Below are positions 1-10,300 of a DNA stretch of 64,000 nt, piece by piece. The stretch is from the NCBI GenBank assembly GCA_964464825.1, contig CAYXKL010000003.1, forward strand, positions 15,873 through 79,872, in the 5' to 3' direction. Made by a program: the position numbers and the translations under genes. The stretch is from DYJK01 sp964464825 (GTDB lineage Bacteria; Bacteroidota; Ignavibacteria; Ignavibacteriales; Melioribacteraceae). The stretch's first letter is position 1. Each line of letters opens with the position of its first letter. Under the pieces are notes generated by a model, which ran no database searches, was not told the origin of the DNA, and saw nothing but the letters and a program-made list of their open reading frames with translations.

Positions 1-202
1 AAGGCCAGATCCACATTTCGAATGATCCGTTTTCAAATCCCATGAGAGCGGCTTTGCTTCCGATCTTATCCATATATTGGTGCGGTTGTGCGGTGCGTGT
101 TAGTATTAGATTATTTTGTTTCAAATCGAATTTTTTAGTTTGTGCAAAAAGATGAAGCGATATCATTGTTATTACTAGAAGGATTGATTTAAAATGTTTC
201 AT
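1..202 (-). CDS. Secreted protein of unknown family, 3' part cut off by window edge
   Basis: Only the first 67 codons are inside the window. The gene reads leftwards from ATG (complement of 200-202) and runs off position 1. The N-terminus MKHFKSILLVITMISLHLFA followed by QT is a clear signal peptide ending in the FAQ/AQ-type site seen throughout this region. The mature part starts KKFDLKQNN and contains LTRTAQPHQYMDKIG and a run rich in aromatic residues (FEMWIWP). I do not recognise the family. It follows a run of secreted glycoside hydrolases on the same strand, so a carbohydrate-active role is likely by context only. The reading frame is open with no stop to the edge. Confidence 0.7.
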   Translation of the reverse strand, partial: MKHFKSILLVITMISLHLFAQTKKFDLKQNNLILTRTAQPHQYMDKIGSKAALMGFENGSFEMWIWP

Positions 203-234
203 GGTTTGTCAGCCTTTTTATTATAAAATTATTG

Positions 235-308
235 GCACACAAATCGAACAGATGTAACTAATAAAAACTGATCTTTTGAAATCTTTTTAATCCGTTAAAT
301 TTGTGTGC
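235..308. repeat. Small palindromic intergenic element with 10-bp inverted ends
   Basis: GCACACAAAT (235-244) is matched by its perfect inverse ATTTGTGTGC (299-308), enclosing 54 nt of AT-rich sequence with ACTGAT/AATCTTTTT/AATCCGTTAA runs. The right arm touches the stop codon of the flanking hydrolase gene. The interior resembles the fragments at 2482-2520 and 57143-57222, which suggests one dispersed non-coding repeat family. It could also act as an RNA hairpin between the two genes. Confidence 0.45.
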
Positions 309-2464
309 TATTTGTTGTTGTATCTTTCAATCAGCACCCTTGCCATGATTGAATCCCAAATGTAATTCGGCGGAGAGTTGAGTACTTCATAATCAGCGCT
401 GTACGATTCCCAAAAATTATGATTCTTTTTCAACTGCGTTGTAACAGCAAGCATCATTTTATCAGCAAGCTGCTTTGCAATCTCATAATAACCATATTTT
501 TTTAATCCATCAAGAACCATGTAATTCCACAAAAGCCAAACCGGTCCATTCCATTTGCAGCAATAATCAACATAAGGCGAGTACCACTCATCATCTGCAG
601 CTAAAGTTGGTATTCCATACTTACGCCAGAATTTATTTTTGTCAAGTAATTTAGTAACAAGTTTTTCTGCTCTCTCTTTCGGTGCAGCTTCAGCCCACAA
701 TGCAAGAAAACCGATAATCTCTTCACGTCTCAAATCACGCGTCATGAATTTGAAACTATGATCTTCTTTGTTGATCGAAAAATAAAATTGCTTTTCTTCA
801 TCCCACATTCTTTCATTAACTAATTTTGAAATATGATCAGCTTTATTTTTCCAAACAACAGCTTCTTCATTTAATCCAAGTTCTTTTGCAATTTCAGAAA
901 GTGATCTCATTTCTTTAATAACCATTAACGTTAGATCGAGACATTCCAATTCATCAGAAATATCTTCTTTATCAACATCAAGAAATCTTTCTGCACTAAC
1001 CTGAAACACTGCGTTATACCAATCACGCACATTTTCAATAATTCCGTAAGGACCCCATTCAAATGTTCCATCTTTATTTAGATCACGGTTTTCAATTAAC
1101 CAGTTCGTGTATTTAACCCCACTTTTATATGCATCTGCTAAAAATTTTTTATCACTGCTGACTTTATAAATCTCCCAATTAATCCAACTGAAAAACGGGG
1201 CGGATGTAGTTGACATATCTTTGCCGAGCACTTTACTGAAGTGCGGATAATCTTGCAATCCTCTCGGACCGTGGCGGTATGCAATTAATCCGTCATCGCG
1301 CTGCTGCTCGATATAAACATATTGTGAACCTTGTGCCGATTGGGGGTCGAGATAAGTATAAGCAAGCATACTCATTGATTCGTGCAAAACCTGGTGACCG
1401 TGTCCCCATCCCCATAACGGTTGCCGAGAGAAAACATAAAAATTATAATTTGTTTTTTCGGTTGGCGGATAAAAACAACCCCTTGATAAATTAAACGAAC
1501 TTAAATAAACAAGTTTTTCTTCCTCTGTTCTAAAATTTATTCTTGGGATTTTTGAAAACAGTTTTTCATTATTATCAACATATTTTTGAAGCGGTTCTCT
1601 TTTTAATATTTCAATCTCCTTTGCAAGTACTCCAATATTTTCTTTTTGATCTTGCCAACCCCTAAAATACCGTACATTAATATCCTCTCCCGGTTTTAAC
1701 GAAAACTTTCCATGAAGCGAAACAAAATTTACATATCCTTCCTTCTTGTGATTAAGCGAATCATTTCTGTTCTTTGCGTAAAAATCAGTTTTAACAGTGA
1801 TATAAAATTTTTCCATTCCACCGTTGTAACCGCCAAATGAATATGGGATAAAGTTTGCCGTAAAATAATCACGAGTATCTGTCGGATATGGAGCATTTTT
1901 ATAGAGTGAGCTTATCAATCTATATTTTGATTCATAATGATTTGTAATGTATGCGTTAAGATTTAAATCATAATCTTTAATCATCAACGAATCATTACCG
2001 AGCTCAAGAATAGGATATAGTTCAATATTGTGACTGATCCCGTCAACATTTTTAATTTGTAAATTCACGAGTGCGACTGAAGAGCTATAAACAAAAAATG
2101 TCTCTTGAACTTTTATCCCTTGAAAAGGGGAGTATTCCAAAATTGCCATATCCGGAAACGATGAAGTAACGACAGGCTTTTCAAAAAATTCTCCGGTGTT
2201 CATTATAACTACTTGATCAACTTTCCAGATGCAATAAAATTTACCAGCTTGATCGCCCGAGTAATTAATTGGTAGATTATCGGAATAGTAATCCATCTTG
2301 TAACCTTTATCACCATACAGTTGCGATCGCTCCATTGACGCCGTGTAAGTGGTGTAAAGCGGATCGTTTTGTTTTGCAATAAATGTCAAATACTTATCAG
2401 ATATTTGTAATTGTTGTGCTATTAAACCATTGGTGAGCAATAAAAATAATATAGCTTTTCTCAT
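308..2464 (-). CDS. Secreted GH63/trehalase-like glycoside hydrolase
   Basis: 718 aa with a signal peptide (MRKAILFLLLTNGLIAQQ). Residues ~30-290 look like an N-terminal beta-sandwich. From ~310 an (alpha/alpha)6 barrel of the GH63/GH37/MGH1-like type follows, recognised by WGWGHGHQVLHES, the QQRDDGLIAYR strand, NRDLNKDGTFEWG, and the late WNGPVWLLWNY motif that corresponds to the family GGxWxPxN signature. These enzymes cleave alpha-glucosidic linkages by inversion, but the exact substrate cannot be read from sequence. It is paralogous to the 705-aa gene at 5189-7306 (shared ITASYSD/VTSSFPD, SREPxWGWG, FWRxxGIPTLxA and WNGP motifs). The ATG has a good AAGGAAGG ribosome site. It lies downstream of a GH3 gene on the same strand. 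Confidence 0.8.
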   Translation of the reverse strand: MRKAILFLLLTNGLIAQQLQISDKYLTFIAKQNDPLYTTYTASMERSQLYGDKGYKMDYYSDNLPINYSGDQAGKFYCIWKVDQVVIMNTGEFFEKPVVTSSFPDMAILEYSPFQGIKVQETFFVYSSSVALVNLQIKNVDGISHNIELYPILELGNDSLMIKDYDLNLNAYITNHYESKYRLISSLYKNAPYPTDTRDYFTANFIPYSFGGYNGGMEKFYITVKTDFYAKNRNDSLNHKKEGYVNFVSLHGKFSLKPGEDINVRYFRGWQDQKENIGVLAKEIEILKREPLQKYVDNNEKLFSKIPRINFRTEEEKLVYLSSFNLSRGCFYPPTEKTNYNFYVFSRQPLWGWGHGHQVLHESMSMLAYTYLDPQSAQGSQYVYIEQQRDDGLIAYRHGPRGLQDYPHFSKVLGKDMSTTSAPFFSWINWEIYKVSSDKKFLADAYKSGVKYTNWLIENRDLNKDGTFEWGPYGIIENVRDWYNAVFQVSAERFLDVDKEDISDELECLDLTLMVIKEMRSLSEIAKELGLNEEAVVWKNKADHISKLVNERMWDEEKQFYFSINKEDHSFKFMTRDLRREEIIGFLALWAEAAPKERAEKLVTKLLDKNKFWRKYGIPTLAADDEWYSPYVDYCCKWNGPVWLLWNYMVLDGLKKYGYYEIAKQLADKMMLAVTTQLKKNHNFWESYSADYEVLNSPPNYIWDSIMARVLIERYNNK

Positions 2465-2481
2465 AGTCCTTCCTTAATAGA

Positions 2482-2520
2482 CCACTGATTAAACAGATTT
2501 AGCTAATTTACACTGATAAA
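2482..2520. repeat. Fragment of dispersed ACTGATT-type intergenic repeat
   Basis: The stretch CCACTGATTAAACAGATTTA, continuing into GCTAATTTACACTGATAAA, is a degenerate direct/inverted mix of ACTGAT and AACAGATT words. It fills the gap between two hydrolase genes and resembles 235-308 and 57143-57222. It is non-coding. Confidence 0.35.
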
Positions 2521-2564
2521 TAATTTTATTATTTGCCAGTTACAAATCAAAAAATGTTTTTAAT

Positions 2565-5156
2565 TTATTCAACCTTAAGAACTATTTCTGATAAGTCGGA
2601 TTTTTTTGATGAAGAACCAACTAGCAAAACATGATTTCCTTTTTCAACTATAAATCCTTTACCATCTACAAACTTTTGAAGTGTTTCTGAATCAATCTTA
2701 AACTCAACTGTTCTTTTTTCGTTCATTTTCAAAAATATTTTTTCAAATCCTTTCAAAGTTAAATTTGCATCGTTTTCTTTTAATCCTTTTCCCTTAATAT
2801 AAAACTGAACAACTTCTCCTCCATCTCTTTTTCCGGTATTTACTACATCAACAAACAGCCTGGTAGATTGATTCTCTTTTATATTATTTTTTTCTAAGCG
2901 GAGATTTGAATACTTAAAAGAAGTATAGCTTAATCCATAACCAAATGGGAACAGAACCTCGCCATCAAAATAACGATACGTTCTTCCCTCCATATTGTAA
3001 TTTTTAAAGTCTGGCAACTGATCAATAGATTTATAAAATGTAACCGGTAGTTTACCGGATGGATTAAAATCTCCGAATAAAACATCTGCAATTGCATCTC
3101 CGGCGGCTTGTCCACCATACCAAGCTTCAACAATTACCGGTATATTTTCTTTTTCCCAATTAATACTTAGTGCGCTTCCGTTCAAGAGAACCAACACAAT
3201 GGGTTTACCAATTGCCGTAATTTTTGTGATGAGTGATTTTTGTGTTTGGGGTAGATCAAGTGTTGTTCTATCACCCTTGTAAAATCCGGGGACTTCGATT
3301 TCGAGTTCTTCTCCTTCCAGACGTGGAGATATTCCCATAAACATTATTACTACATCTGATTTTTTTGCTACTTCTAATGCACGCTCCTCTTTTTCATCAT
3401 CCGGAATCGACCAAAAAAGCTGAACCATAGAGTATCGGGAGCTTGAGTAATAATCAATCTTAATTTTATACGCTTTCCCTTTTTCAAGTTTTTGTATCGA
3501 AAATTTTTTGATTGGATGATGTTCGCCATCATAACTAACAATTAAAAAGTCTTCAAAATAAATGTGAAGTCCGTTGAAACCCCATCCTCCAATTTTGTAT
3601 TCTCCCGTTTTCGGCGGAACAAGATATCCTTGCCATCGAATTGAGAAATTATTCTGTTCAATATTTTTAAAAGGAATTTCATCAAGCCACCAGTAATCAA
3701 TATTATCATCAATTTTTTTAAAGACTGGATTTCCTTCAAATAGTGAGTTATTAAAAATTTCTGTCAATAATCCATTTTGTTTTTTTTCTGCATCTACAAA
3801 AAAACAGCCCGCTGGAATTAGGGAAGAATTCGGAATCTCTTCAACTAAATCGCAACCCGGCTCATAATAAATTTTTGTTGAAGGCAATACTTTTTTCTTT
3901 ATTCCGCGTAGAGGTGTAACCGGATCAGACGGAAATCCGGTATAATTGCCGAGTAAAACTTCAACATCATCTGCATTCGGACCTATTACAGCTATATTTT
4001 TAATATTCTTTTTTAACGGTAGTAAACTGTTTTCATTTTTTAAAAGTACTATTGACTCTCTTGCGGTTCGTAGTGCTATTTGACGATGTTCTTTCGAATC
4101 AACTTTGTCCAGATCAATTTTTGAGAATGGTACAATTTCAGGTGGATCAAACATTCCCAATTTCATTCTTGCAATAAAAAGTCTTTTAAACGAATTATTT
4201 ATTTCATTTTCTGTAATCATTTTTTTTTGATATGCTTCGAACAGACTTGGAAATGAAACGCCGCAGTTCAAATCTGTTCCGGCTTTAACGGCTAACGCAG
4301 ACGCTTCCACCGCATCTTCTGCTTGTTTATGAAATTCCCAAATATCTTTTATTGCCCAGCAATCGGAAACAACATAGCCATTAAATTTCCATTCATCTCT
4401 TAAAATTCTATTCAGTAGCGGTTCGTTACTGCAGCATGCGTTACCCCTAAGACTGTTATATGCGCACATGATTGATTGAACATTTGCTTCGGTAATTGTT
4501 GTCTTAAATGCCGGCAGATACGTTTCGTGTAAATCGTACTCACTTACTTCTGCATTAAAAGAATGCCGGTCGGATTCGGGTCCGCTGTGCACAGCAAAAT
4601 GTTTTGATGTAGCAACAAGTTTTAAATATTTCGGATCATCGCCTTGTAATCCGCGTATAAATTGAACTGCAATTTGTCCGGTTAAATATGGATCTTCACC
4701 ATAAGTTTCTTGTCCGCGTCCCCATCTTGGGTCACGAAAAATATTTATGTTCGGCGACCAGAATGTTAGCCCTTGATAAATTCCTCTCTGATTTTTAGAA
4801 ACAGCATTATTGTACTTTGCACGTGCTTCATCAGAAATTACACTACCAATTTGAAAAATCAATTCTTTATTCCATGTTGCAGCTATGCCAATTGCTTGCG
4901 GAAAAACTGTTGCGCGCCCGTTTCTTGCAACTCCGTGCAAACATTCATTCCACCAATTGTATGCTGGAATTCCAAGCCGCTCAATTGCCGGAGCGTTATA
5001 AACCATTTGAGAAATTTTTTCTTGAAGAGTTAATCGGGAAGTAAGATCGCTTACTCGTTCTTCAATTGTCATATTTGAATTTTGAAATGGAAAAGTAAAA
5101 TGAGTTTGCGCTAATAAAGAGGTTGATACGAAAAAAATCAGTAGTGATTTTTTCAT
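2565..5156 (-). CDS. GH3 beta-xylosidase/glucosidase with PA14 insert
   Basis: 863 aa, secreted (signal peptide MKKSLLIFFVSTSLLAQ). The N-terminal GH3 barrel carries the YNWWNECLHGVAR motif typical of the xylosidase/arabinosidase branch, the KHFAVHSGPE substrate-binding segment, and the nucleophile Asp in YVVSDCWA (about D265). The GH3 C-terminal domain (IAVIGPNADD) is interrupted by a PA14 carbohydrate-binding domain at ~460-600 (SIRWQGYLVPPKTGEYKIGG), then resumes and ends with an FnIII-like domain. It should release xylose or glucose from the non-reducing ends of beta-linked oligosaccharides in the periplasm or outside the cell. It sits between two GH63-like genes in a same-strand cluster. 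The family call is firm; the sugar specificity is inferred from the motif. Confidence 0.9.
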   Translation of the reverse strand: MKKSLLIFFVSTSLLAQTHFTFPFQNSNMTIEERVSDLTSRLTLQEKISQMVYNAPAIERLGIPAYNWWNECLHGVARNGRATVFPQAIGIAATWNKELIFQIGSVISDEARAKYNNAVSKNQRGIYQGLTFWSPNINIFRDPRWGRGQETYGEDPYLTGQIAVQFIRGLQGDDPKYLKLVATSKHFAVHSGPESDRHSFNAEVSEYDLHETYLPAFKTTITEANVQSIMCAYNSLRGNACCSNEPLLNRILRDEWKFNGYVVSDCWAIKDIWEFHKQAEDAVEASALAVKAGTDLNCGVSFPSLFEAYQKKMITENEINNSFKRLFIARMKLGMFDPPEIVPFSKIDLDKVDSKEHRQIALRTARESIVLLKNENSLLPLKKNIKNIAVIGPNADDVEVLLGNYTGFPSDPVTPLRGIKKKVLPSTKIYYEPGCDLVEEIPNSSLIPAGCFFVDAEKKQNGLLTEIFNNSLFEGNPVFKKIDDNIDYWWLDEIPFKNIEQNNFSIRWQGYLVPPKTGEYKIGGWGFNGLHIYFEDFLIVSYDGEHHPIKKFSIQKLEKGKAYKIKIDYYSSSRYSMVQLFWSIPDDEKEERALEVAKKSDVVIMFMGISPRLEGEELEIEVPGFYKGDRTTLDLPQTQKSLITKITAIGKPIVLVLLNGSALSINWEKENIPVIVEAWYGGQAAGDAIADVLFGDFNPSGKLPVTFYKSIDQLPDFKNYNMEGRTYRYFDGEVLFPFGYGLSYTSFKYSNLRLEKNNIKENQSTRLFVDVVNTGKRDGGEVVQFYIKGKGLKENDANLTLKGFEKIFLKMNEKRTVEFKIDSETLQKFVDGKGFIVEKGNHVLLVGSSSKKSDLSEIVLKVE

Positions 5157-5188
5157 TTATGATCCAATAAATATTTTCTGAACTTAAT

Positions 5189-7306
5189 TCAATTTTCCAA
5201 TGAATCTAAATCAATCATAAAACGTGCGATTAGTCCAGTCCAAATATAAGTTTTATTCCACCCAGCTTGATATTCATCTGCACTATAAAATTCCCAGAAG
5301 TAATGATCTGTTTTAAGGTGATAAATAATATTCTCCATTACTTTTTCGGCAAGTTGTTTTGCTTCGGTTTTGTATCCGTAATCAAGCAAACCGCGGAAGA
5401 TTAAATATTGCCACGGTACCCAAATTGGCCCGTTCCAATAACCGATCGGATTATAATAATCATCTTTTGCAGAGAGTGTGGGAATCCCAAATCTTCTCCA
5501 AAACTCTTCTTGATTTAAAAGAGATTTCATTAATTCATTTACTTTCTCTTTATCAGAAACACCAGCCCATATCGGAAGGAAGCCGATTATTTCTTTTTTC
5601 TTCAAATCATCTTTTAAATTAAAGGAAAATGATTGATCATTTTTATTCACATTGTAATAAAATTTGGTTGAATCGTCCCACAAATATTTATTTATGAGCA
5701 CACTCCTCATCATACTTTTTTCCCCCCACTCAATACTTTCATTTTTGTAACCGAGTATATCAGCAATAGCAGCAAGAGATTTTTCTTCCATTACAAGCAT
5801 CGAGTTTATATCCGGTCCTTCAAAGTTTGAAGCCCAGCCAACTTTATCCCACACAGCAACACGCGCATCGCGTACACTTTCGAGTTCTGCGTGTCCGCCC
5901 CAACTTGCCAATCCATTTTTATTGGAATCACGACGTGATGTGTACCAATTATAAAATTTCTTTCCACTTTTATAAGCTTCTTGTAAAAATATTTTATCAC
6001 CGGTTACTTTGTAAATTTCATAATTAATGTAGTTGAACCAAGGTGCAGAGCTTGTAAATTCCCCGTTATAAATTATTTCTTCATTTAAGTATGGTCCCGT
6101 ACGGTAATTAATATATCCGTCTTCGCGCTGTCTTTCTATATAGATACGCTGTGAATTCATTGCGCTTACTGGATCCATAAAAACATATGCGAGCATTGAT
6201 AAACTTTCATGGAATACTTGTCCGCCATACCCCCATCCCCATTTCGGTTCGCGTGAGAATACATAATAATTGTAATTGCTTTCTCCTTCCGGTTTCATCA
6301 TGCATTGGCGCATTAAAGAAAATGCATTCCAATAGAGCATCTCTTTTTCTTTGTTAGAAAATTTTAACCGTGGTATTCTGGAATATGTTTTCTCATCAGC
6401 AGAAATAAATTCTTCTAAAGCCACATTCATCAACTTATAACTGATAACCGATAACCGATCACCTTGATTTCCCTCTTCCAATCCTCTCACAATTCTTATC
6501 TCTTTTTTCTCGCCGGCGTTTAAATGTATTCTCTTATGAAAAGAGAATACTGTTGAATTTTCGTCAATTCGATTTTTTAGATTTTGTAAAGAAAAAGATT
6601 TTTGAAGTATTTTAGTCGTATCTGTTGAATTAGCTGAAAAATATTGATATGATCCATAGCTGTCAGCTTTTTCAGATAGCTCAAAAACACTTTGCAGATT
6701 TTCAGAATACGGGATTGAATGTTCTTTCATCCAGCCGTCGCGTGTTTTATTATGATTGAAGACGAATGAATTCTTATTTTCAGAATAAATTAATTCTTTT
6801 AGTTCCGTTGTATGTTGAAAGAATGGATAGAGATCAACTTCGATTTCTGTATTTCCTTCATTTATAATTTTTAGACTGTGCACTGAAAACTGAGAGCTGT
6901 AAACAATAAATTGTGCTTCAACCATTATATCTTTGAATGGATAAAAATAGAGTTTTACCAGATCCGAATATGATGCTGTGATTACCGGTTCTTTGTAAAA
7001 ATCTTTTAGTTGATACCGAATTGAATTGTTTAATTTGAATCCATAATAAATATTCCCCCCATCTTTCGATTCAAATCCAATTGGTTTTTCAGGATTTAAC
7101 CAGCTTAATGAATATGCTTGATCAAGTTTATAGTTTGATCTTTCTATTGGTGCTGCATAAGCTGTATAGATAGGATCATTCTTTGTTGCGTTAAGATTTG
7201 ACAAATAATTTTGTGCAACAAAAATATTGTGTGTTAAAAAAAAGAGAAAGATTAAGGACTTATACGAAATTCCAACATGAAGGCATATAGAATTACTGAC
7301 TTGCAT
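5189..7306 (-). CDS. Secreted GH63/trehalase-like glycoside hydrolase (paralogue)
   Basis: 705 aa. The N-terminus is longer than usual before the hydrophobic core (LIFLFFLTHNIFVAQ), still consistent with a signal peptide. A beta-sandwich domain (~35-300) is followed by an (alpha/alpha)6 barrel with SREPKWGWGYGGQVFHES, QREDGYINYRTGP, RRDSNKNGLASWGG and YWNGPIWVPWQYL. It is clearly homologous to the 718-aa protein at 308-2464. It begins inside the end of the 1108-aa gene (14-nt overlap), so the two are translationally coupled. The segment RLSVISYKL at ~300 is encoded by a 7-nt tandem repeat (6437-6464). Confidence 0.8.
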   Translation of the reverse strand: MQVSNSICLHVGISYKSLIFLFFLTHNIFVAQNYLSNLNATKNDPIYTAYAAPIERSNYKLDQAYSLSWLNPEKPIGFESKDGGNIYYGFKLNNSIRYQLKDFYKEPVITASYSDLVKLYFYPFKDIMVEAQFIVYSSQFSVHSLKIINEGNTEIEVDLYPFFQHTTELKELIYSENKNSFVFNHNKTRDGWMKEHSIPYSENLQSVFELSEKADSYGSYQYFSANSTDTTKILQKSFSLQNLKNRIDENSTVFSFHKRIHLNAGEKKEIRIVRGLEEGNQGDRLSVISYKLMNVALEEFISADEKTYSRIPRLKFSNKEKEMLYWNAFSLMRQCMMKPEGESNYNYYVFSREPKWGWGYGGQVFHESLSMLAYVFMDPVSAMNSQRIYIERQREDGYINYRTGPYLNEEIIYNGEFTSSAPWFNYINYEIYKVTGDKIFLQEAYKSGKKFYNWYTSRRDSNKNGLASWGGHAELESVRDARVAVWDKVGWASNFEGPDINSMLVMEEKSLAAIADILGYKNESIEWGEKSMMRSVLINKYLWDDSTKFYYNVNKNDQSFSFNLKDDLKKKEIIGFLPIWAGVSDKEKVNELMKSLLNQEEFWRRFGIPTLSAKDDYYNPIGYWNGPIWVPWQYLIFRGLLDYGYKTEAKQLAEKVMENIIYHLKTDHYFWEFYSADEYQAGWNKTYIWTGLIARFMIDLDSLEN
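6437..6464. repeat. Heptanucleotide tandem repeat inside a coding region
   Basis: On the plus strand the units are ATAACTG, ATAACCG, ATAACCG, ATCACCT, with a strict 7-nt period. The array is in the 705-aa hydrolase gene, where it reads in frame as part of RLSVISYKL, in a probable linker before the catalytic barrel. Confidence 0.6.
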
Positions 7307-10300
7307 ATTTAACTCTTATTTCTTTATTAACATATTTATTTTTGGTTTTCTCAAATTCTATTTTAACTTTATTAAGTGAACTATCTTTCCATATTTCAAT
7401 TTCATTTTGTGTCCCACTGACTCCTTGCACTTCTATCACATATTCATTTCCGTCAATTTTATCAGACAAAATTCTAAATCCTTCTGAAGTATAATTCGGT
7501 TTTGGTAAAACAATCTTTGGCAAAACTGAAATTCCGCCGGTATGAGAAACTTCTAGTATGGAGTTTCTATTCAATTCAAATAAAAAAGAGAGTGTTCGAT
7601 TGTTAAATGTCTCTATTGTTAACTGCTTGTTATTGATTTGTGCTGAGATAAATTTTGTTTCCAAAGGAAATGTAGGATTGAATTCAACTTGTATTGGTTT
7701 CGATGAATTCGAAGTGAACACAAAAAAAGTTTTTCCGTTCTTTCGATTCATTTGAAAATCAACAAACGAATCTCCTATTCTAATTCTTTCAACTTTTACT
7801 GAATCCCAATTTGCCGGGAAGTGTGTAGATAATTTTATTTTATTATTGAGTGCGTTTACTTCCAACCCGAGTAATCCTTCAATTGCCGGCTGCAATACCA
7901 TAGTTTGACTCCAACATTGATGCGAGCAGACACCAGAAGGACGATATTCATCACCGTGTAAAACTTCTTCAATAAATCCGAGCTGCCAATTTTTATAAAC
8001 TAGAAAATTGTTCATTACATGAGTGAATCCTTGAAGGTAATTTCCATACTTAAATTCAGCGAGTGCAGTCCACCCAGTAAACAAAGGCCAGACAGAGCCG
8101 GTATGATAACCTCGCGGATTATAGATTGGAGAATCTTCACGTAGAATTCGAACGCCCCAATCTGATGAAAAATAATTTTCTGAATAATCATCAATAACAT
8201 TTTTTGCTTTTGTTTTATTAAGCATATCAAAATAAACCGGTACTGCCGAAAGGACTGTTTTTTCAGAATTAAATTTTCCATCCTTCAATTTCGAAAAACT
8301 CAAAAACTTTTTCTCTTCATTCCAAAAATCTTCATTAATAATATTTTTTACTTTTTCCCACTCTGCACTATACACTTTATACTCATCGTTCATTCCCACC
8401 GATTCCGCCATAACACTTGCCATTCTAAGTGCTTCTGCCCAGCAAGCTGCAAGATAAACTTCCGTGTGGGCAGTATAAAGTCCGCCTCCTTCAACCCAAC
8501 CGTGTCCAACATTTGTGTTTTCGATCAGGTGATCCTTGTCGGTGTCGGTTGAATAACAGAATTCAATTGCCTTCTTGATATGATGCCATGACTCTTTTAT
8601 GAATTCAATATCTCCTGAATGCTGCAAATATCTTCCAGCAAGAATTATATATAGCGGGGTAGAATCTGATGCATCATAATGAACTGCACCTGAAGTTGTA
8701 AGTTCGTGAAAGATTTTTCCATTCAAATCTTGATACATATTAAAAAATTTTAACTGTTCTTTTACTTTATCAAAATCTCCGTAATCAAGAAGTGCAAAAG
8801 CGCTCCATACTGCATCACGTCCGAAATACCAGCTGTAACCGGGTCGCCCATTTACTTTATGTCCGCCATTCCATCCTTTTGCTGTAGTTGAGTAACCGGC
8901 AACGAGTGCCTTGCCTAATCCGGGTGTATTTACAAAAAACCGATCTGTCCCAATTAACGCCCATCTGTAGCCTTCATTAAAATAATTATTGGGAGTTGTA
9001 ATTGTTAAAGAATTCTCAAAAAACTTTTTTACATAAGCTGATACTTGATTATAAATCTTTTCGGGATTACTAATTGTTTCAATATAATTATTTTGTGCCG
9101 AATCATATCCTTCATTTGTTGCGGCAATAATAAAATCTATATTATCATTCATTTCAAGTTTGTATTGTGTCAATGCACTAACAAAAAATTCATTTGTAGT
9201 AATTGGTGTGAAGAGTGAATCAACTTTTTGAAAATTTTGAAATTGTCCGATCAATTTCTGAAATGGTTTTCTATTAGCACCGGCAATTACTAAATGTTCA
9301 CTGCTTTCATCTTGAATAACAAAAGAATTTAAGTATTCATTCCAACAATAATTAATTGAGCCGAAAACTTTTTCCGAGTAGGGCCACATAAATCTCATAT
9401 TGCTTTTAAATTTTACTATAAGTTTAGCTGGATATACTCCACGATATTCATAATGAACTACAGCAGAAGGTTTATTGTTTGATGCTGTTACAATTTCTGT
9501 TAGATATGCTCTTTTAAACTTATATATACGTGTGAATGATTCCGGCCGAACTTCAATTTGGGGTTGCTCATTATTCAGCCAGTAAATTGAATCCTTATAG
9601 GAAAATTGTAAACCGACTTCATAATCACGAAGAGCCATAAAAGGATGCGCCCATAATTCATCAATGCCTCCCTTCTCTTTTCCCATCACAAGCATTCTTT
9701 CCCCGGCTACGTTCCAGAAATTATCTGTTGCAAATTGGTTCGAAATAAGCAAAGATGTTTCTTCTTTATTCCAGATTTTTGAGGCAGCAAGGTTTTCAAT
9801 TGAGAATTGAGAATTGAGAATTGAGAATTCTCTAACAGTATTTTTTTTATAATTCCAATAATATTTTTTTTGGTTATCAAATTTACCGGTGAGATACTTT
9901 AAACAATTTTCTGTAAATAATTCCAGATGCTTACGGCTATTATTTGGAATTGAAAAATATGTGTATGCACCTACAGCAAGAACTTTTCCATTTCCAATTT
10001 CATATTCAAGCAAAAGTTTTGAATCCTCTTTCAAATTAATGTATGACCAATCAACAGCTATGACTTTCCCATCTCGAGGAATAGAATTGCCGAAAAATCC
10101 GATCTGTCGCGTCTTCATATCAGATGTTGGATTGAACATGTAAGCTCCGCCATTCAATCCAGAAAAGATTGGATGTGAACGAAATGAATGTAGTCCGAGT
10201 TTTCTTCCGTAACCATCATCAATAGCATCAACATAGTGAACGGTTGGAACTTCAGTTTCAAATCCGAGCAGATTTAAATACCTCATTGCCTCAAGAGTTA

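Noticed and set aside
8015..8281. Overlapping minus-strand 88-aa frame in the 1108-aa hydrolase
   Set aside because: It is in an alternative frame of a long conserved gene, without start signals or a known domain.
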